Source: Hamadaea sp013361475 (lineage in GTDB: Bacteria; Actinomycetota; Actinomycetes; Mycobacteriales; Micromonosporaceae). From it: 64,000 nt of DNA. The position numbers were made by a program, and so were the translations under genes. Shown piece by piece: positions 1-7,539 of this stretch. Within the stretch, counting starts at the first letter, position 1. Every line of letters begins with the position of its first letter. The notes beneath the pieces are model-generated. The model saw only the letters and a program-made list of their open reading frames with translations, was not told the origin of the DNA and made no database searches. The stretch covers positions 124,001 through 188,000 of the forward strand of contig NZ_JBFAHM010000013.1 of assembly GCF_040654195.1 (NCBI RefSeq), written 5' to 3'.

Positions 1-68
1 CCGGCCGGTGCCCGGCGGGACCGACGGTCGGCCGCCCGGCGGACCCGGGACAGGATCTTCCCGAGCGG

Positions 69-956
69 TCAGACCTTGCGGAGCAGGCCTTCCTGCACCG
101 CGGTCGCGATGTGGCGGCCGGACGCGTCGAGCATCCGGCCGGTGGCCAGGCCTCGGGCGCCGGACGCGGACGGGCTCCACGAGTCGTAGAGGAACCACTC
201 GTCGGCACGGAACGGCCGGTGGAACCACAACGCGTGGTCGAGACTGGCGCCGATGACGCCGCCGGGACCCCAGACCTCGCCGTGGTAGGACAGCACCGAG
301 TCGAGCAGCGTCAGGTCGGACGCGTAGGTCAGCGCGCAGGCGTGGACGAGCGGGTCGGCCGGCAGCTTCCCGTCGATCCGCATCCACACCCGCTGATGCG
401 GATCGGGGGTGCGGTCGCCGGGGCGGACCCAGCCGGGCTCGCCGACGTAGCGGACGTCGAGCGGGCGCGGGATCTGCGACCAGATCGCCACGCGCTCGGG
501 ATATTTCGCCAGCCGGTCGAGCATCGTCGGCAGCTCGTCCGGGCCGGGCACGTCCGACGGCCCGGGCGCGTGATGGTCGAGCCCCTGCTCCTCGATCTGG
601 AACGAGGCCGACATGAGGAAGATCGGCTTGCCGCCTTGGAAGGCGACCGAACGCCGGACGGAGAAGGACCGGCCGTCGCGGATGACCTCCACGGCGTAGT
701 CGATCGGCTCCTGCGGATCGCCCGGGCGGACGAAGTAGCCGTGCAGCGAGTGCACATGGCGGGCCGGATCGACGGTACGCCCCGCGGCGGCGAGCGCCTG
801 CGCGGCGACCTGACCGCCGTAGACCCGCATCGGCAGCTGCGACGTGCTGTGCCCACGGAAGCGCAGCTCGTCCAGGTGCTCCAGGTCGAGGAGCCGGATC
901 AGGTCGTCGACGGCGGCCTGCCCCACGAGCGGGCCGCCGTCGGCGTCCGAGGTCAC
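69..956 (-). CDS. tesB: Acyl-CoA thioesterase II (TesB-like)
   Basis: This 295-residue protein is a double-hotdog acyl-CoA thioesterase that hydrolyses fatty acyl-CoA to free acid and CoA in the cytoplasm. The N-terminal hotdog includes RVYGGQVAAQAL (about residues 44-55). The C-terminal hotdog carries YASD (Asp214), DHALWFHRPFR (240-250) and TAVQEG (Gln288). Asp214 and Gln288 match the catalytic Asp and Gln of the E. coli enzyme, and Ser238 stands where E. coli has Thr. The frame stays open far upstream, but that extension lies antisense-frame within pyk. I chose the GTG at 956 because it overlaps the pyk stop by four bases (GTGA), which implies translational coupling. Length is normal for TesB. 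Confidence 0.9.
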   Translation of the reverse strand: MTSDADGGPLVGQAAVDDLIRLLDLEHLDELRFRGHSTSQLPMRVYGGQVAAQALAAAGRTVDPARHVHSLHGYFVRPGDPQEPIDYAVEVIRDGRSFSVRRSVAFQGGKPIFLMSASFQIEEQGLDHHAPGPSDVPGPDELPTMLDRLAKYPERVAIWSQIPRPLDVRYVGEPGWVRPGDRTPDPHQRVWMRIDGKLPADPLVHACALTYASDLTLLDSVLSYHGEVWGPGGVIGASLDHALWFHRPFRADEWFLYDSWSPSASGARGLATGRMLDASGRHIATAVQEGLLRKV

Positions 957-2389
957 CGGTAACCGGCCAGCGCGGGCGTGAGGGAGCCCAGCTCGTGCAC
1001 CCGCAGGGTGTTGGTGGAGCCCGGCGTGCCGGGCGGGCTGCCCGCCACGATCACGACGATGTCGCCCGGCTTGGCCCGGCCGAGGCCCAGCAGCGCCTGG
1101 TCGACCTGGCGGAACATGTCGTCGGTGTGGTGCACGAACGGCACGAGGAAGGTCTCGACGCCCCAGGACAGCGCCATCTGGTTGCGGACGTGCTCCTCCG
1201 GCGTGAACGCCAGCAGCGGCAGCGTGCAGTGGAGGCGGGCGAGACGGCGTACGGTGTCGCCGGTCTGTGTGAACGCGACCAGGGCGCGGGCCCCGACGGC
1301 GGTGGCGATGTTGGACGCCGCCACGGTGAGCGCGCCACCCCGCGTACGCGGGTCGTGCTGGAGCCGGGGCACACCGACCTGACCGGACTCGGTGGTCGTG
1401 ATGATCTTCGCCATCGTGCTGACCGTGAGCACCGGGTACTTTCCGACGCTCGTCTCGCCGGACAGCATCACCGCGTCGGCGCCGTCGAGGACGGCGTTGG
1501 CGACGTCGCTGGCCTCGGCCCGGGTCGGGCGCGAGTTCTCGATCATCGAGTCGAGCATCTGCGTCGCCACGATGACCGGCTTGGCGAACTCCCGGCACAA
1601 CTGGACGGCCTTCTTCTGCACCAGCGGGACCTGGTCGAGCGGCATCTCCACGCCGAGATCGCCACGCGCCACCATCACGCCGTCGAACGCGTCCACGATC
1701 GCCTCGAGGTTGGCGACCGCCTCCGGCTTCTCCACCTTCGCGATGACCGGGCGGTGGATGTCCTCCTCCGCCATGATCTGGTGGACGAGCTTGATGTCCT
1801 CGGGCGACCGCACGAACGACAGCGCGATCCAGTCGACGCCGAGCCGCAGCGCGAACCGCAGGTCCTCGGTGTCCTTCTCGGACAGCGCCGGGACGCTGAT
1901 CGCGACGTTCGGCAGGGACACGCCCTTGTTGTTCGAGACCATGCCGCCCTCGACGACGCGGCACTTGATGTCGGGCCCGTCGACGCCGATCACCTCGACG
2001 GCCACCTTGCCGTCGTCGATGAGCAGCTTGTCGCTCGGGCGGACCTCCTCGGGCAGCTTCTTGTAGGTGCACGAGACCCGGTCAGCGGTGCCCTCGATCT
2101 CCTCGCTGGTGATCGTGACCGTGTCACCGGTACGCCACTCGTGCGGGCCGTCGATGAACCGGCCGAGCCGGATCTTGGGTCCCTGAAGGTCGGCGAGGAT
2201 CGCCACCGCCGCGCCGGCCGCCCGCGCCTGGCGGCGTACCTGCTCGTAGACGGCCTCGTGATCGGCGTGGTCGCCGTGGCTGAAGTTGAGGCGGGCGACG
2301 TTCATGCCCGCGTCGATGAGGCCCTTGAGCCGCTCGGGGCTACTGGTGGCGGGGCCGAGGGTGCAGACGATTTTCGCGCGGCGTGTCAC
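953..2389 (-). CDS. pyk: Pyruvate kinase
   Basis: Pyruvate kinase (478 aa) converts phosphoenolpyruvate and ADP to pyruvate and ATP in the last step of glycolysis. It starts with the typical RRAKIVCTLGPA strand. It then shows NFSHGDH, the active-site stretch KVEKPEAV, the loop MVARGDLGVEMP, and VIVATQMLDSM followed by NSRPTRAEASDVANAVLDG. Length is standard for a bacterial enzyme with A, B and C domains. The start is a GTG at 2389. No good Shine-Dalgarno precedes it, but a TAGGCT box lies 8 bases upstream, so the message may be leaderless. tesB follows with a four-base overlap. Confidence 0.97.
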   Translation of the reverse strand: MTRRAKIVCTLGPATSSPERLKGLIDAGMNVARLNFSHGDHADHEAVYEQVRRQARAAGAAVAILADLQGPKIRLGRFIDGPHEWRTGDTVTITSEEIEGTADRVSCTYKKLPEEVRPSDKLLIDDGKVAVEVIGVDGPDIKCRVVEGGMVSNNKGVSLPNVAISVPALSEKDTEDLRFALRLGVDWIALSFVRSPEDIKLVHQIMAEEDIHRPVIAKVEKPEAVANLEAIVDAFDGVMVARGDLGVEMPLDQVPLVQKKAVQLCREFAKPVIVATQMLDSMIENSRPTRAEASDVANAVLDGADAVMLSGETSVGKYPVLTVSTMAKIITTTESGQVGVPRLQHDPRTRGGALTVAASNIATAVGARALVAFTQTGDTVRRLARLHCTLPLLAFTPEEHVRNQMALSWGVETFLVPFVHHTDDMFRQVDQALLGLGRAKPGDIVVIVAGSPPGTPGSTNTLRVHELGSLTPALAGYR

Positions 2390-2397
2390 GTTGACTG

Positions 2398-2403
2398 AGC
2401 CTA
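2398..2403 (-). promoter_or_regulatory. Candidate leaderless -10 box of pyk
   Basis: TAGGCT on the minus strand ends 8 bases before the GTG start of pyk. No Shine-Dalgarno lies between them. This is the arrangement expected when transcription starts at or near the start codon. Confidence 0.4.
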
Positions 2404-2538
2404 GCCCTCGACCCCTCGAACCACGAAGCCGGGATGCACCCTTTAACGCTGGTTCACCTGCGGCATTCTTAGTTGTCCGCTGCGCCTAACCGGGCAGAGA
2501 GATCGAAAATTCGCATGCGGTCCGTTGCCCTGGCCTTC

Positions 2539-2544
2539 TAGCGT
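2539..2544 (+). promoter_or_regulatory. Candidate leaderless -10 box of the GNAT gene at 2552
   Basis: TAGCGT lies 7 bases before the ATG at 2552, with no Shine-Dalgarno between. It fits the TANNNT pattern seen before several other genes in this window. Confidence 0.4.
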
Positions 2545-2551
2545 CGGCCCC

Positions 2552-3397
2552 ATGATGCGCACACCCCTGGGCCGCGACGACTGCGGCCTCGCGCTCGACG
2601 CGCTGCGCGCGTGGGCCAAGCCCGGCCGGTCCACCAGTTCCCTGCACGTCGGCGACGTCGGCTGGTTCCTGCGCTTCGAGGAGGAGACCGTCCGATCCGC
2701 GCTGGCGCTCTGGTCGGACGCCACCGGCCCGGTCGCCGTCGAGCTGTTCGACGATCCGGTACGCCGGATCACGCTCGCGCCGCGGGTGGAAGCCGACCCT
2801 GTGCTGCTGACCGCCGTGGTCGGCGAGATCGTCCGCGACGGCGGGCCGGTCGAGCTCGCGCCCGAGTCGGGGGTGCGTACCGCACTGTTGCAGGCGGGCT
2901 GGACGGAGGACCCGTCACCGGCGGCGCACTTCGTGCTGCCGCTGACCGCCCCGATCGACGTCGAGTTCCCCTATGTCCTCGTCGGCGAGGCCGACGCCGC
3001 GGCCCGGGTGGACGTGCAGCGGTCGGCGTTCCAGCGGTCGACCTTCACGGTCGCCCGCTGGCGGCAGATGCACGCCTCCCCCGCCGGTCGCTACGCCGTC
3101 GACGTCCTGGTGCGTACGCCGGGCGGCTTCGCCGCGGCCGCCGCAGTGGGCTGGTTCGCCGGGCCCGGCCGGTGCGCGGTGCTCGAACCGGTCGGCACCC
3201 ATCCCCGCTACCGCCGCCGGGGGTACGGGCGGGCCGTCGTCCTTGCCACCGCCGAGGAACTGCGCAAGCTGGGCGCGAGCGCCGTCGCCGTGCTGCCGCC
3301 CGCCGACAACGAACCGGCCGTCGGCGTGTACCGGGCGGCCGGTTTCGAGATCGTCGGGCACGAGCACACGCTCAAGCCACCGGTCCCCGCATCATGA
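2552..3397 (+). CDS. GNAT family N-acetyltransferase (two-domain)
   Basis: This 281-residue protein has a C-terminal GNAT fold (about residues 130-275). The acetyl-CoA-binding segment is THPRYRRRGYGRAVV, matching the R/Q-x-x-G-x-G/A pattern of motif A, followed by NEPAVGVYRAAGFEIVGHE, the usual motif B ending. The N-terminal 120 residues are not clearly recognisable and may be a second, degenerate GNAT-like half. The substrate cannot be read from the sequence. ATG ATG occurs at 2552/2555; I chose the first because a TAGCGT box sits 7 bases upstream, and an upstream TTG has no support. The 3' end overlaps the convergent GNAT gene by 26 bases. Confidence 0.85.
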   Translation: MMRTPLGRDDCGLALDALRAWAKPGRSTSSLHVGDVGWFLRFEEETVRSALALWSDATGPVAVELFDDPVRRITLAPRVEADPVLLTAVVGEIVRDGGPVELAPESGVRTALLQAGWTEDPSPAAHFVLPLTAPIDVEFPYVLVGEADAAARVDVQRSAFQRSTFTVARWRQMHASPAGRYAVDVLVRTPGGFAAAAAVGWFAGPGRCAVLEPVGTHPRYRRRGYGRAVVLATAEELRKLGASAVAVLPPADNEPAVGVYRAAGFEIVGHEHTLKPPVPAS

Positions 3398-3833
3398 GCG
3401 CCGCCGCCGGGGCGAACCCGGCGCGTTCGTAGAACGGCACGGCCCGGTCGCTGGGGTGCAGGACCACCCGGCGCAACCCGGCTTCGCGGGCGTACGCGAG
3501 CAGCTCGTCCAGGAGCCGCCGGCCGACGCCCCCGTCGCGGTGCGGCGGCCGGACGTAGAGGCTGGTCACGTAGCCCCACCGCGACGGCGGGTGGCCGGGC
3601 CGTGGCATGCGTTCGAGGAGCGCGACGTGGAGCAGGCCGATCGGCTTCCCGCCGAGCACCGCGACCCACGTACGCGAGTCGGCGGCGGTCCGGGTCAGCC
3701 AATCGGCCATGCGCTGCTCGTAGCCAGGGTCGTCGATGGGTCCGCCGGCCTGTTCCTCGGTCCACTCGCGCCGCAGATCCGCCAGGGCGTCCCCGTCGGC
3801 CTCGGTCGCCGGGCGTACGCCGACGGCCGTCAA
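3372..3833 (-). CDS. GNAT family N-acetyltransferase (single domain)
   Basis: This 153-residue single-domain GNAT protein shows VTSLYVRPPHRDGGVGRRLLDELL (about residues 86-109), the acetyl-CoA pyrophosphate-binding motif A. It ends with VLHPSDRAVPFYERAGF, the typical motif B. It probably acetylates a small amine or a peptide N-terminus; the substrate is unknown. Translation starts at a TTG (3833) that overlaps the stop codon of the YbaB gene (TTGA), so the two are co-transcribed and probably coupled. Its 3' end runs 26 bases into the convergent GNAT gene on the other strand. Confidence 0.87.
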   Translation of the reverse strand: MTAVGVRPATEADGDALADLRREWTEEQAGGPIDDPGYEQRMADWLTRTAADSRTWVAVLGGKPIGLLHVALLERMPRPGHPPSRWGYVTSLYVRPPHRDGGVGRRLLDELLAYAREAGLRRVVLHPSDRAVPFYERAGFAPAAALMMRGPVA

Positions 3834-4222
3834 CGCTCCATCCGGCGAGTCAGGTCCTCGAGCTGGTCGGTCAGCGCGTCGATGCGGGCGATCCCGCGGT
3901 CGAACTCGCTGGCCGACTCGCTGGGCCGCATCCCCATCTCGCCGCCCATGATGTCGTCGGCCTGCTCGTTGTACGCCGCCTGCGCGGCCGTGATCGCCGC
4001 GGTGACCGCCTGCGACACCCGATCGGCTCCGCTGCGCAGGACGGCCTCGTCGATCCGCAGATCCTTCAGCAGCCCGCCCGCTCCCGTACGCGCGACGACG
4101 AGGCCGTCGGGCGACCTGCCCTCGGCACTCGCGTGCTCGAGCCGTTCCTGGGCCCGGCGCAGCCGGTCCACCTGGTCGAGCGCGTAATGAGCGAGGTCAT
4201 CCAAATTGTTCATTCCGGCCAT
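3830..4222 (-). CDS. YbaB/EbfC-family nucleoid-associated protein
   Basis: This 130-residue, charged, helix-rich protein fits the YbaB/EbfC fold. It has an N-terminal coiled-coil stretch (LDQVDRLRRAQERLE), a central glycine-containing beta part (SPDGLVVARTGAGGLLKDLRI) and a C-terminal helix ending in LTDQLEDLTRRMER. YbaB proteins bind DNA as dimers. In actinobacteria, divergent members often sit next to WXG100/ESX genes, as here. The ATG at 4222 is preceded by GGGGAGG at good spacing, which decides against the upstream ATG at 4252 and the internal ATG at 4213. It is divergent from the gene at 4317. Confidence 0.75.
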   Translation of the reverse strand: MAGMNNLDDLAHYALDQVDRLRRAQERLEHASAEGRSPDGLVVARTGAGGLLKDLRIDEAVLRSGADRVSQAVTAAITAAQAAYNEQADDIMGGEMGMRPSESASEFDRGIARIDALTDQLEDLTRRMER

Positions 4223-4316
4223 GGCCGCCTCCCCGGTGTGTCCAAGGCCCATAAGTTATCCACAGGGCGCGCAGGCACCATAGCCACCTCGGCCGAACCA
4301 TGCCAAGATTCTCGAT

Positions 4317-4844
4317 GTGCCCGACGACATCACCGCGACGATGGCCCGTGACGTGGCGCCGATCCTCGCTCCGGGCGAGGAGTTGTCGGTGGCCGCGATC
4401 ATCACGTCCGCCGATCCCGGCGCCACCGGCCCGGTCCGGGTCGGCCCCGAACTCGGCAACTTCGTCCTCCGGCTGCTCACCCTCGGGCTGGTCGGCGAGA
4501 ACACCCAGCTGATGCGGCGAGCGTTCTGGGGGCGCGCGGTCTCCGGACCGCCCGACTCGCTGGCGCACACGCTGCACGACCTGATCCACGAGGCGAGCTG
4601 GGCCAAGCTGGTGCTGACCGACCGGCGCGTCATCATCGCGCGCGGTGAGTTGCTCGGCCCCGGCAGCTACAAGTTCGACCTGGTCGGATCGTTGCCACGC
4701 ACCGCCGTCGTGGGCGCCCGACCGGCGCCGAAGGGCCTGATGCGGCGGGGCCGCCTGGAGCTGCGTTACGCCGACGGCTCCACCGGCGTCGTCAACCTGC
4801 TGAAGAAACAATCGTCCGTCGTGCTGCGCGCGCTGGGAGGGTGA
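4317..4844 (+). CDS. Conserved hypothetical protein, possible PH-like fold
   Basis: This 175-residue soluble protein has no signal peptide or certain membrane segment. A moderately hydrophobic stretch (NFVLRLLTLGLVG, about residues 48-60) is followed by AKLVLTDRRVIIARGELL, which resembles strand pairs in bacterial PH-like domains. The C-terminus is basic. It starts with GTG and has no clear Shine-Dalgarno; a weak CAAGAT box is 7 bases upstream. It stands between a YbaB gene (divergent) and two WXG100-like genes (same strand, 40 bases downstream), so it may belong to that locus. Function unknown. Confidence 0.6.
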   Translation: MPDDITATMARDVAPILAPGEELSVAAIITSADPGATGPVRVGPELGNFVLRLLTLGLVGENTQLMRRAFWGRAVSGPPDSLAHTLHDLIHEASWAKLVLTDRRVIIARGELLGPGSYKFDLVGSLPRTAVVGARPAPKGLMRRGRLELRYADGSTGVVNLLKKQSSVVLRALGG

Positions 4845-4884
4845 CGCGCCGCCGGCGGGGTTCCATGGGGAGGGAACGCGGAAA

Positions 4885-5190
4885 GTGGATACCACCAAGA
4901 TCGCCTTACAGGCGCTGGACGGCTATCGGCAGGCGGCGACTCAGATCGCCGACGGCTTCGACCGTGCCAAGCAGGGACTGACCGACGCCGACGTGAGCGG
5001 TGACAGCTTCGGCCTGCTCCAGGAGTCGCAAGGCATCGCCGGGAAGTACAGCGAGCGCTGCGAGGACGGTCTCCAGGTGCTCACCGACGGCCGGACGGTC
5101 TTCGACGCGCTGGCCGACGCGATGGAGGCCATTCGCGACGCCTATCGCTCGGCCGACCTGGCCGCCGCACAGCGATACGGAGGTAAGTGA
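4885..5190 (+). CDS. WXG100-like / ESX-type small helical protein
   Basis: This 101-residue protein is almost entirely helical. The first half, DTTKIALQALDGYRQAATQI, and the second half, LADAMEAIRDAYRSADLAAA, make a helical hairpin the size of a WXG100 protein. The exact WXG triplet is absent; GDSFGLL stands near the turn, at about residue 38. It resembles the variant WXG/EspC-like proteins found before toxins or WXG partners in actinobacteria. GGGAGGGA precedes the GTG start. Its stop is just before the ATG of the next gene, so the two are probably co-translated partners. Confidence 0.65.
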   Translation: MDTTKIALQALDGYRQAATQIADGFDRAKQGLTDADVSGDSFGLLQESQGIAGKYSERCEDGLQVLTDGRTVFDALADAMEAIRDAYRSADLAAAQRYGGK

Positions 5191-5192
5191 TC

Positions 5193-5990
5193 ATGGCGCG
5201 TGCCGAATCCGGTGCGATGCGCATCGACGGCTGGCTGGCGCCGGCCGGCGCGGCGTTGCACATCGTCAAGCCGATCGTGGACTTCCTGTCGCACCCGCTC
5301 GACCAGGTCACCGGCGACCCCGAGGGGCTGCGGGCCAAGGCTCAGGCCTGGAAGCAGGCCGCGACCGCGGTCGACGGGCTCATCACGCAGGAGGTCGACG
5401 CCCGGGCCAAGCTGATGGCCGCCTGGGAGGGCGACGCCGCGACCGCGTTCAACCGGGAGATCGGTGAGCTGGCGACCAGCCTCGCCCAGATCGTCGAGCA
5501 CTTCAACGGCACGGCCGAGATGCTCGAGCAGTGCGCGATCGGCGCCGAGCAGGCTGAGGAACTGGTCGTCGACATCATCAAAGAGCTGATCGCCTGGCTG
5601 ATCGTCACGATCATCGTGGCGCTGGCCTCGTCGTGGATCACCCTGGGCGCGTCGGTCGCGGCCGGCACCGCGGCCGGTTGGGCCGAGTCCGCGGTCGCCG
5701 CCGGGCGCTGCGCCACGGTCGCCGCCAAGCTGGCCAAGCTGCTGCGGGCGGCCGAGTCGTTCCTCAAGAAGATGAGCGACTTCGCGAAGGCGTACAAGCT
5801 GACGAAGATCATGAAGACCGGCGTGGGCAACTGGACGAAGGCCCGGTTCGCCACCAGCGCGGGCTACCAGCTGGTCGCCACCAACTGGGTGATCAAGAAG
5901 ACGATCATCGAGCCGACCGTCGGCGAGCACGTCGTCCGACCAGCCGTCGGCGCCGGAGACAAGACGATCGACTGGCCCGCCCTGCTTTAG
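5193..5990 (+). CDS. WXG100-domain protein with C-terminal membrane-like region
   Basis: The first 110 residues form a WXG100-like helical hairpin whose turn reads AAWEGDAATAFNREI (the W-x-G motif as WEG). A strongly hydrophobic segment follows (about 130-175, ELIAWLIVTIIVALASSWITLG and on). The C-terminus is basic and helical (AESFLKKMSDFAKAYKLTKIMKTG). No recognisable toxin domain follows. The 101-residue WXG-like gene just upstream is probably its partner. GGAGG lies 8 bases before the ATG at 5193, so I prefer this over the GTG at 5187, which would be only 3 bases from the same site. No secretion ATPase or membrane core of a type VII system is in the window. Confidence 0.75.
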   Translation: MARAESGAMRIDGWLAPAGAALHIVKPIVDFLSHPLDQVTGDPEGLRAKAQAWKQAATAVDGLITQEVDARAKLMAAWEGDAATAFNREIGELATSLAQIVEHFNGTAEMLEQCAIGAEQAEELVVDIIKELIAWLIVTIIVALASSWITLGASVAAGTAAGWAESAVAAGRCATVAAKLAKLLRAAESFLKKMSDFAKAYKLTKIMKTGVGNWTKARFATSAGYQLVATNWVIKKTIIEPTVGEHVVRPAVGAGDKTIDWPALL

Positions 5991-5994
5991 CCTC

Positions 5995-6065
5995 GATCAT
6001 CGCGTCAGCCATGCTGTTTCGCGCGACGAAATGTCCGCTGAAACAGCATGGCTGACGCGATGATC
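5995..6065. repeat. Palindromic repeat family B, copy 1 (26-bp perfect arms)
   Basis: A perfect 26-bp inverted repeat (arms 5995-6020 and 6040-6065) encloses a 19-base loop. It starts 5 bases after the stop of the WXG gene and runs over the stop codon of the convergent gltD. A second, slightly diverged copy with the same arm length and loop size is at 43187-43257, and both loops contain AATGTCCG. It could work as a bidirectional terminator, but there is no T tract and its recurrence suggests a dispersed element. Confidence 0.85.
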
Positions 6066-7539
6066 ACGCTGAGCTGATGGCGGTGAGCGGGCGGGACGAC
6101 GGGCGTACCGGGGCCGGCAAGGCGCCTTCCGCCCCCAGGTAGGCGTGGATCGCGGCGGCGGCCGAGCGCCCTTCCGCGATGGCCCAGACGATCAGCGACG
6201 CTCCCTTGTGCACGTCACCGGCGGCGAAGACGCCGGGCGTACTGGTCTGCCAGGCGGCGTCGACCGCGACGGTCCCCTTCGACGGCAGCTCCAACTGCTC
6301 CAGCGCGGCGTACGCGTCGGTGCCCTCGAAGCCGATCGCCAGCAGCACCAGGTCGGCCGGGATCTCCCGCTCGCTGCCGGGGACGACGGTCACGACGCCG
6401 CGGCCGTTGATCCGCTGAACCGTCACGTCGGCGAGCACGATGGCCCGCACATTGCCCTGCCCGTCGTCGACGAACCGCTGGACCGCGACGGAGAAGACGC
6501 GCTCGCCGCCCTCCTCGTGGGCCGGGTAGTTCCGCAGGATCCACGGCCAGGTCGGCCACGGATCCCGGTCGCCGTCTCGCGACGAAGGCGGCAGCGGATA
6601 GCGGTCGAGCTGGGTCACCGAGGCGGCGCCCTGCCGGTGCGCGACGCCGAGGCAGTCCGCGCCCGTGTCGCCGCCGCCGATGATGATCACGTGCTTGCCC
6701 TCGGCGGTGATCTCCGGCGTCCGGCCGCCCTCGACGAACCGGTTGGCCTGCACGAGGTGGTCCATCGCCAGGTGTACGCCGCGCAGCGAGCGCCCCGGAG
6801 TGTCCGGCGTGTCCCGGCCGGCCAGCGCGCCCGTGGCCAGGAGGACCGCGTCGTGCGACGCCCGCAGCTCGGCGGCCGAGACGTCCACACCGACGTTCAC
6901 ACCGGTCCGGAACCGCACGCCCTCCGCTTCGAGCTGGGCGACCCGGCGGTCGATGTGGTGCTTCTCCAGCTTGAAGTCGGGGATGCCGAAGCGCAGCAGG
7001 CCGCCGACCTTCTCGTCCCGCTCGTAGACGGTGACCTGGTGCCCGGCGCGGGCCAGCTGCTGAGCCGCGGCCAGCCCGGCGGGGCCGGAGCCGACGACCG
7101 CCACCGACTTGCCCGACGATGTCGGCGCGGGCTGGGCGACGACCGTCCCGTCGGCGAAGGCCTGGTCGATGATGGACACCTCGACCTGCTTGATCGCCAC
7201 CGCGTCATCACCGATCCCGAGTACGCACGCAGCCTCGCATGGCGCGGGGCACAGCCGCCCGGTGAACTCCGGGAAGTTGTTGGTGGCGTGCAGGGACTCG
7301 ATCGCCGACGCCCACGACCCCGTACGCACGAGGTCGTTCCAGTCGGGGATCCGGTTGCCGAGCGGGCAGCCGTCGTGGCAGAACGGGATGCCGCAGTCCA
7401 TGCACCGGGTGGCCTGCTCGCGGACGAGCTCCTGACCGGCCGGCGGGTAGACCTCCTGCCAGTCCATGATGCGTACCGGGACGGGGCGGCGGGCCGGCAG
7501 CCGCCGGCCGTAGCGCAGGAATCCATTGGGATCAGGCAC
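6064..7539 (-). CDS. gltD: Glutamate synthase, small (beta) subunit
   Basis: The small subunit (491 aa) takes electrons from NADPH and passes them to GltB to make glutamate from glutamine and 2-oxoglutarate. The N-terminus has the cysteine-rich CMDCGIPFCHDGCPLGN (iron-sulfur binding, about residues 42-58). Then come an FAD Rossmann motif VVGSGPAGLAAAQQL, GGLLRFGIPDFKLEK, the NADPH motif IIIGGGDTGADCLG, and the C-terminal AAGDVHKGASLIVWAIAEGR. It starts with GTG at 7539, has GGAGG at good spacing, and overlaps the end of gltB by 8 bases. The stop codon lies inside palindromic repeat B. Confidence 0.97.
   Translation of the reverse strand: MPDPNGFLRYGRRLPARRPVPVRIMDWQEVYPPAGQELVREQATRCMDCGIPFCHDGCPLGNRIPDWNDLVRTGSWASAIESLHATNNFPEFTGRLCPAPCEAACVLGIGDDAVAIKQVEVSIIDQAFADGTVVAQPAPTSSGKSVAVVGSGPAGLAAAQQLARAGHQVTVYERDEKVGGLLRFGIPDFKLEKHHIDRRVAQLEAEGVRFRTGVNVGVDVSAAELRASHDAVLLATGALAGRDTPDTPGRSLRGVHLAMDHLVQANRFVEGGRTPEITAEGKHVIIIGGGDTGADCLGVAHRQGAASVTQLDRYPLPPSSRDGDRDPWPTWPWILRNYPAHEEGGERVFSVAVQRFVDDGQGNVRAIVLADVTVQRINGRGVVTVVPGSEREIPADLVLLAIGFEGTDAYAALEQLELPSKGTVAVDAAWQTSTPGVFAAGDVHKGASLIVWAIAEGRSAAAAIHAYLGAEGALPAPVRPSSRPLTAISSA

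Noticed and set aside
69..2072. A 667-codon frame that would fuse a long N-terminal part to the thioesterase
   Set aside because: The first part is a low-complexity Arg/Gly shadow of pyk. The real thioesterase starts at the GTG overlapping the pyk stop.
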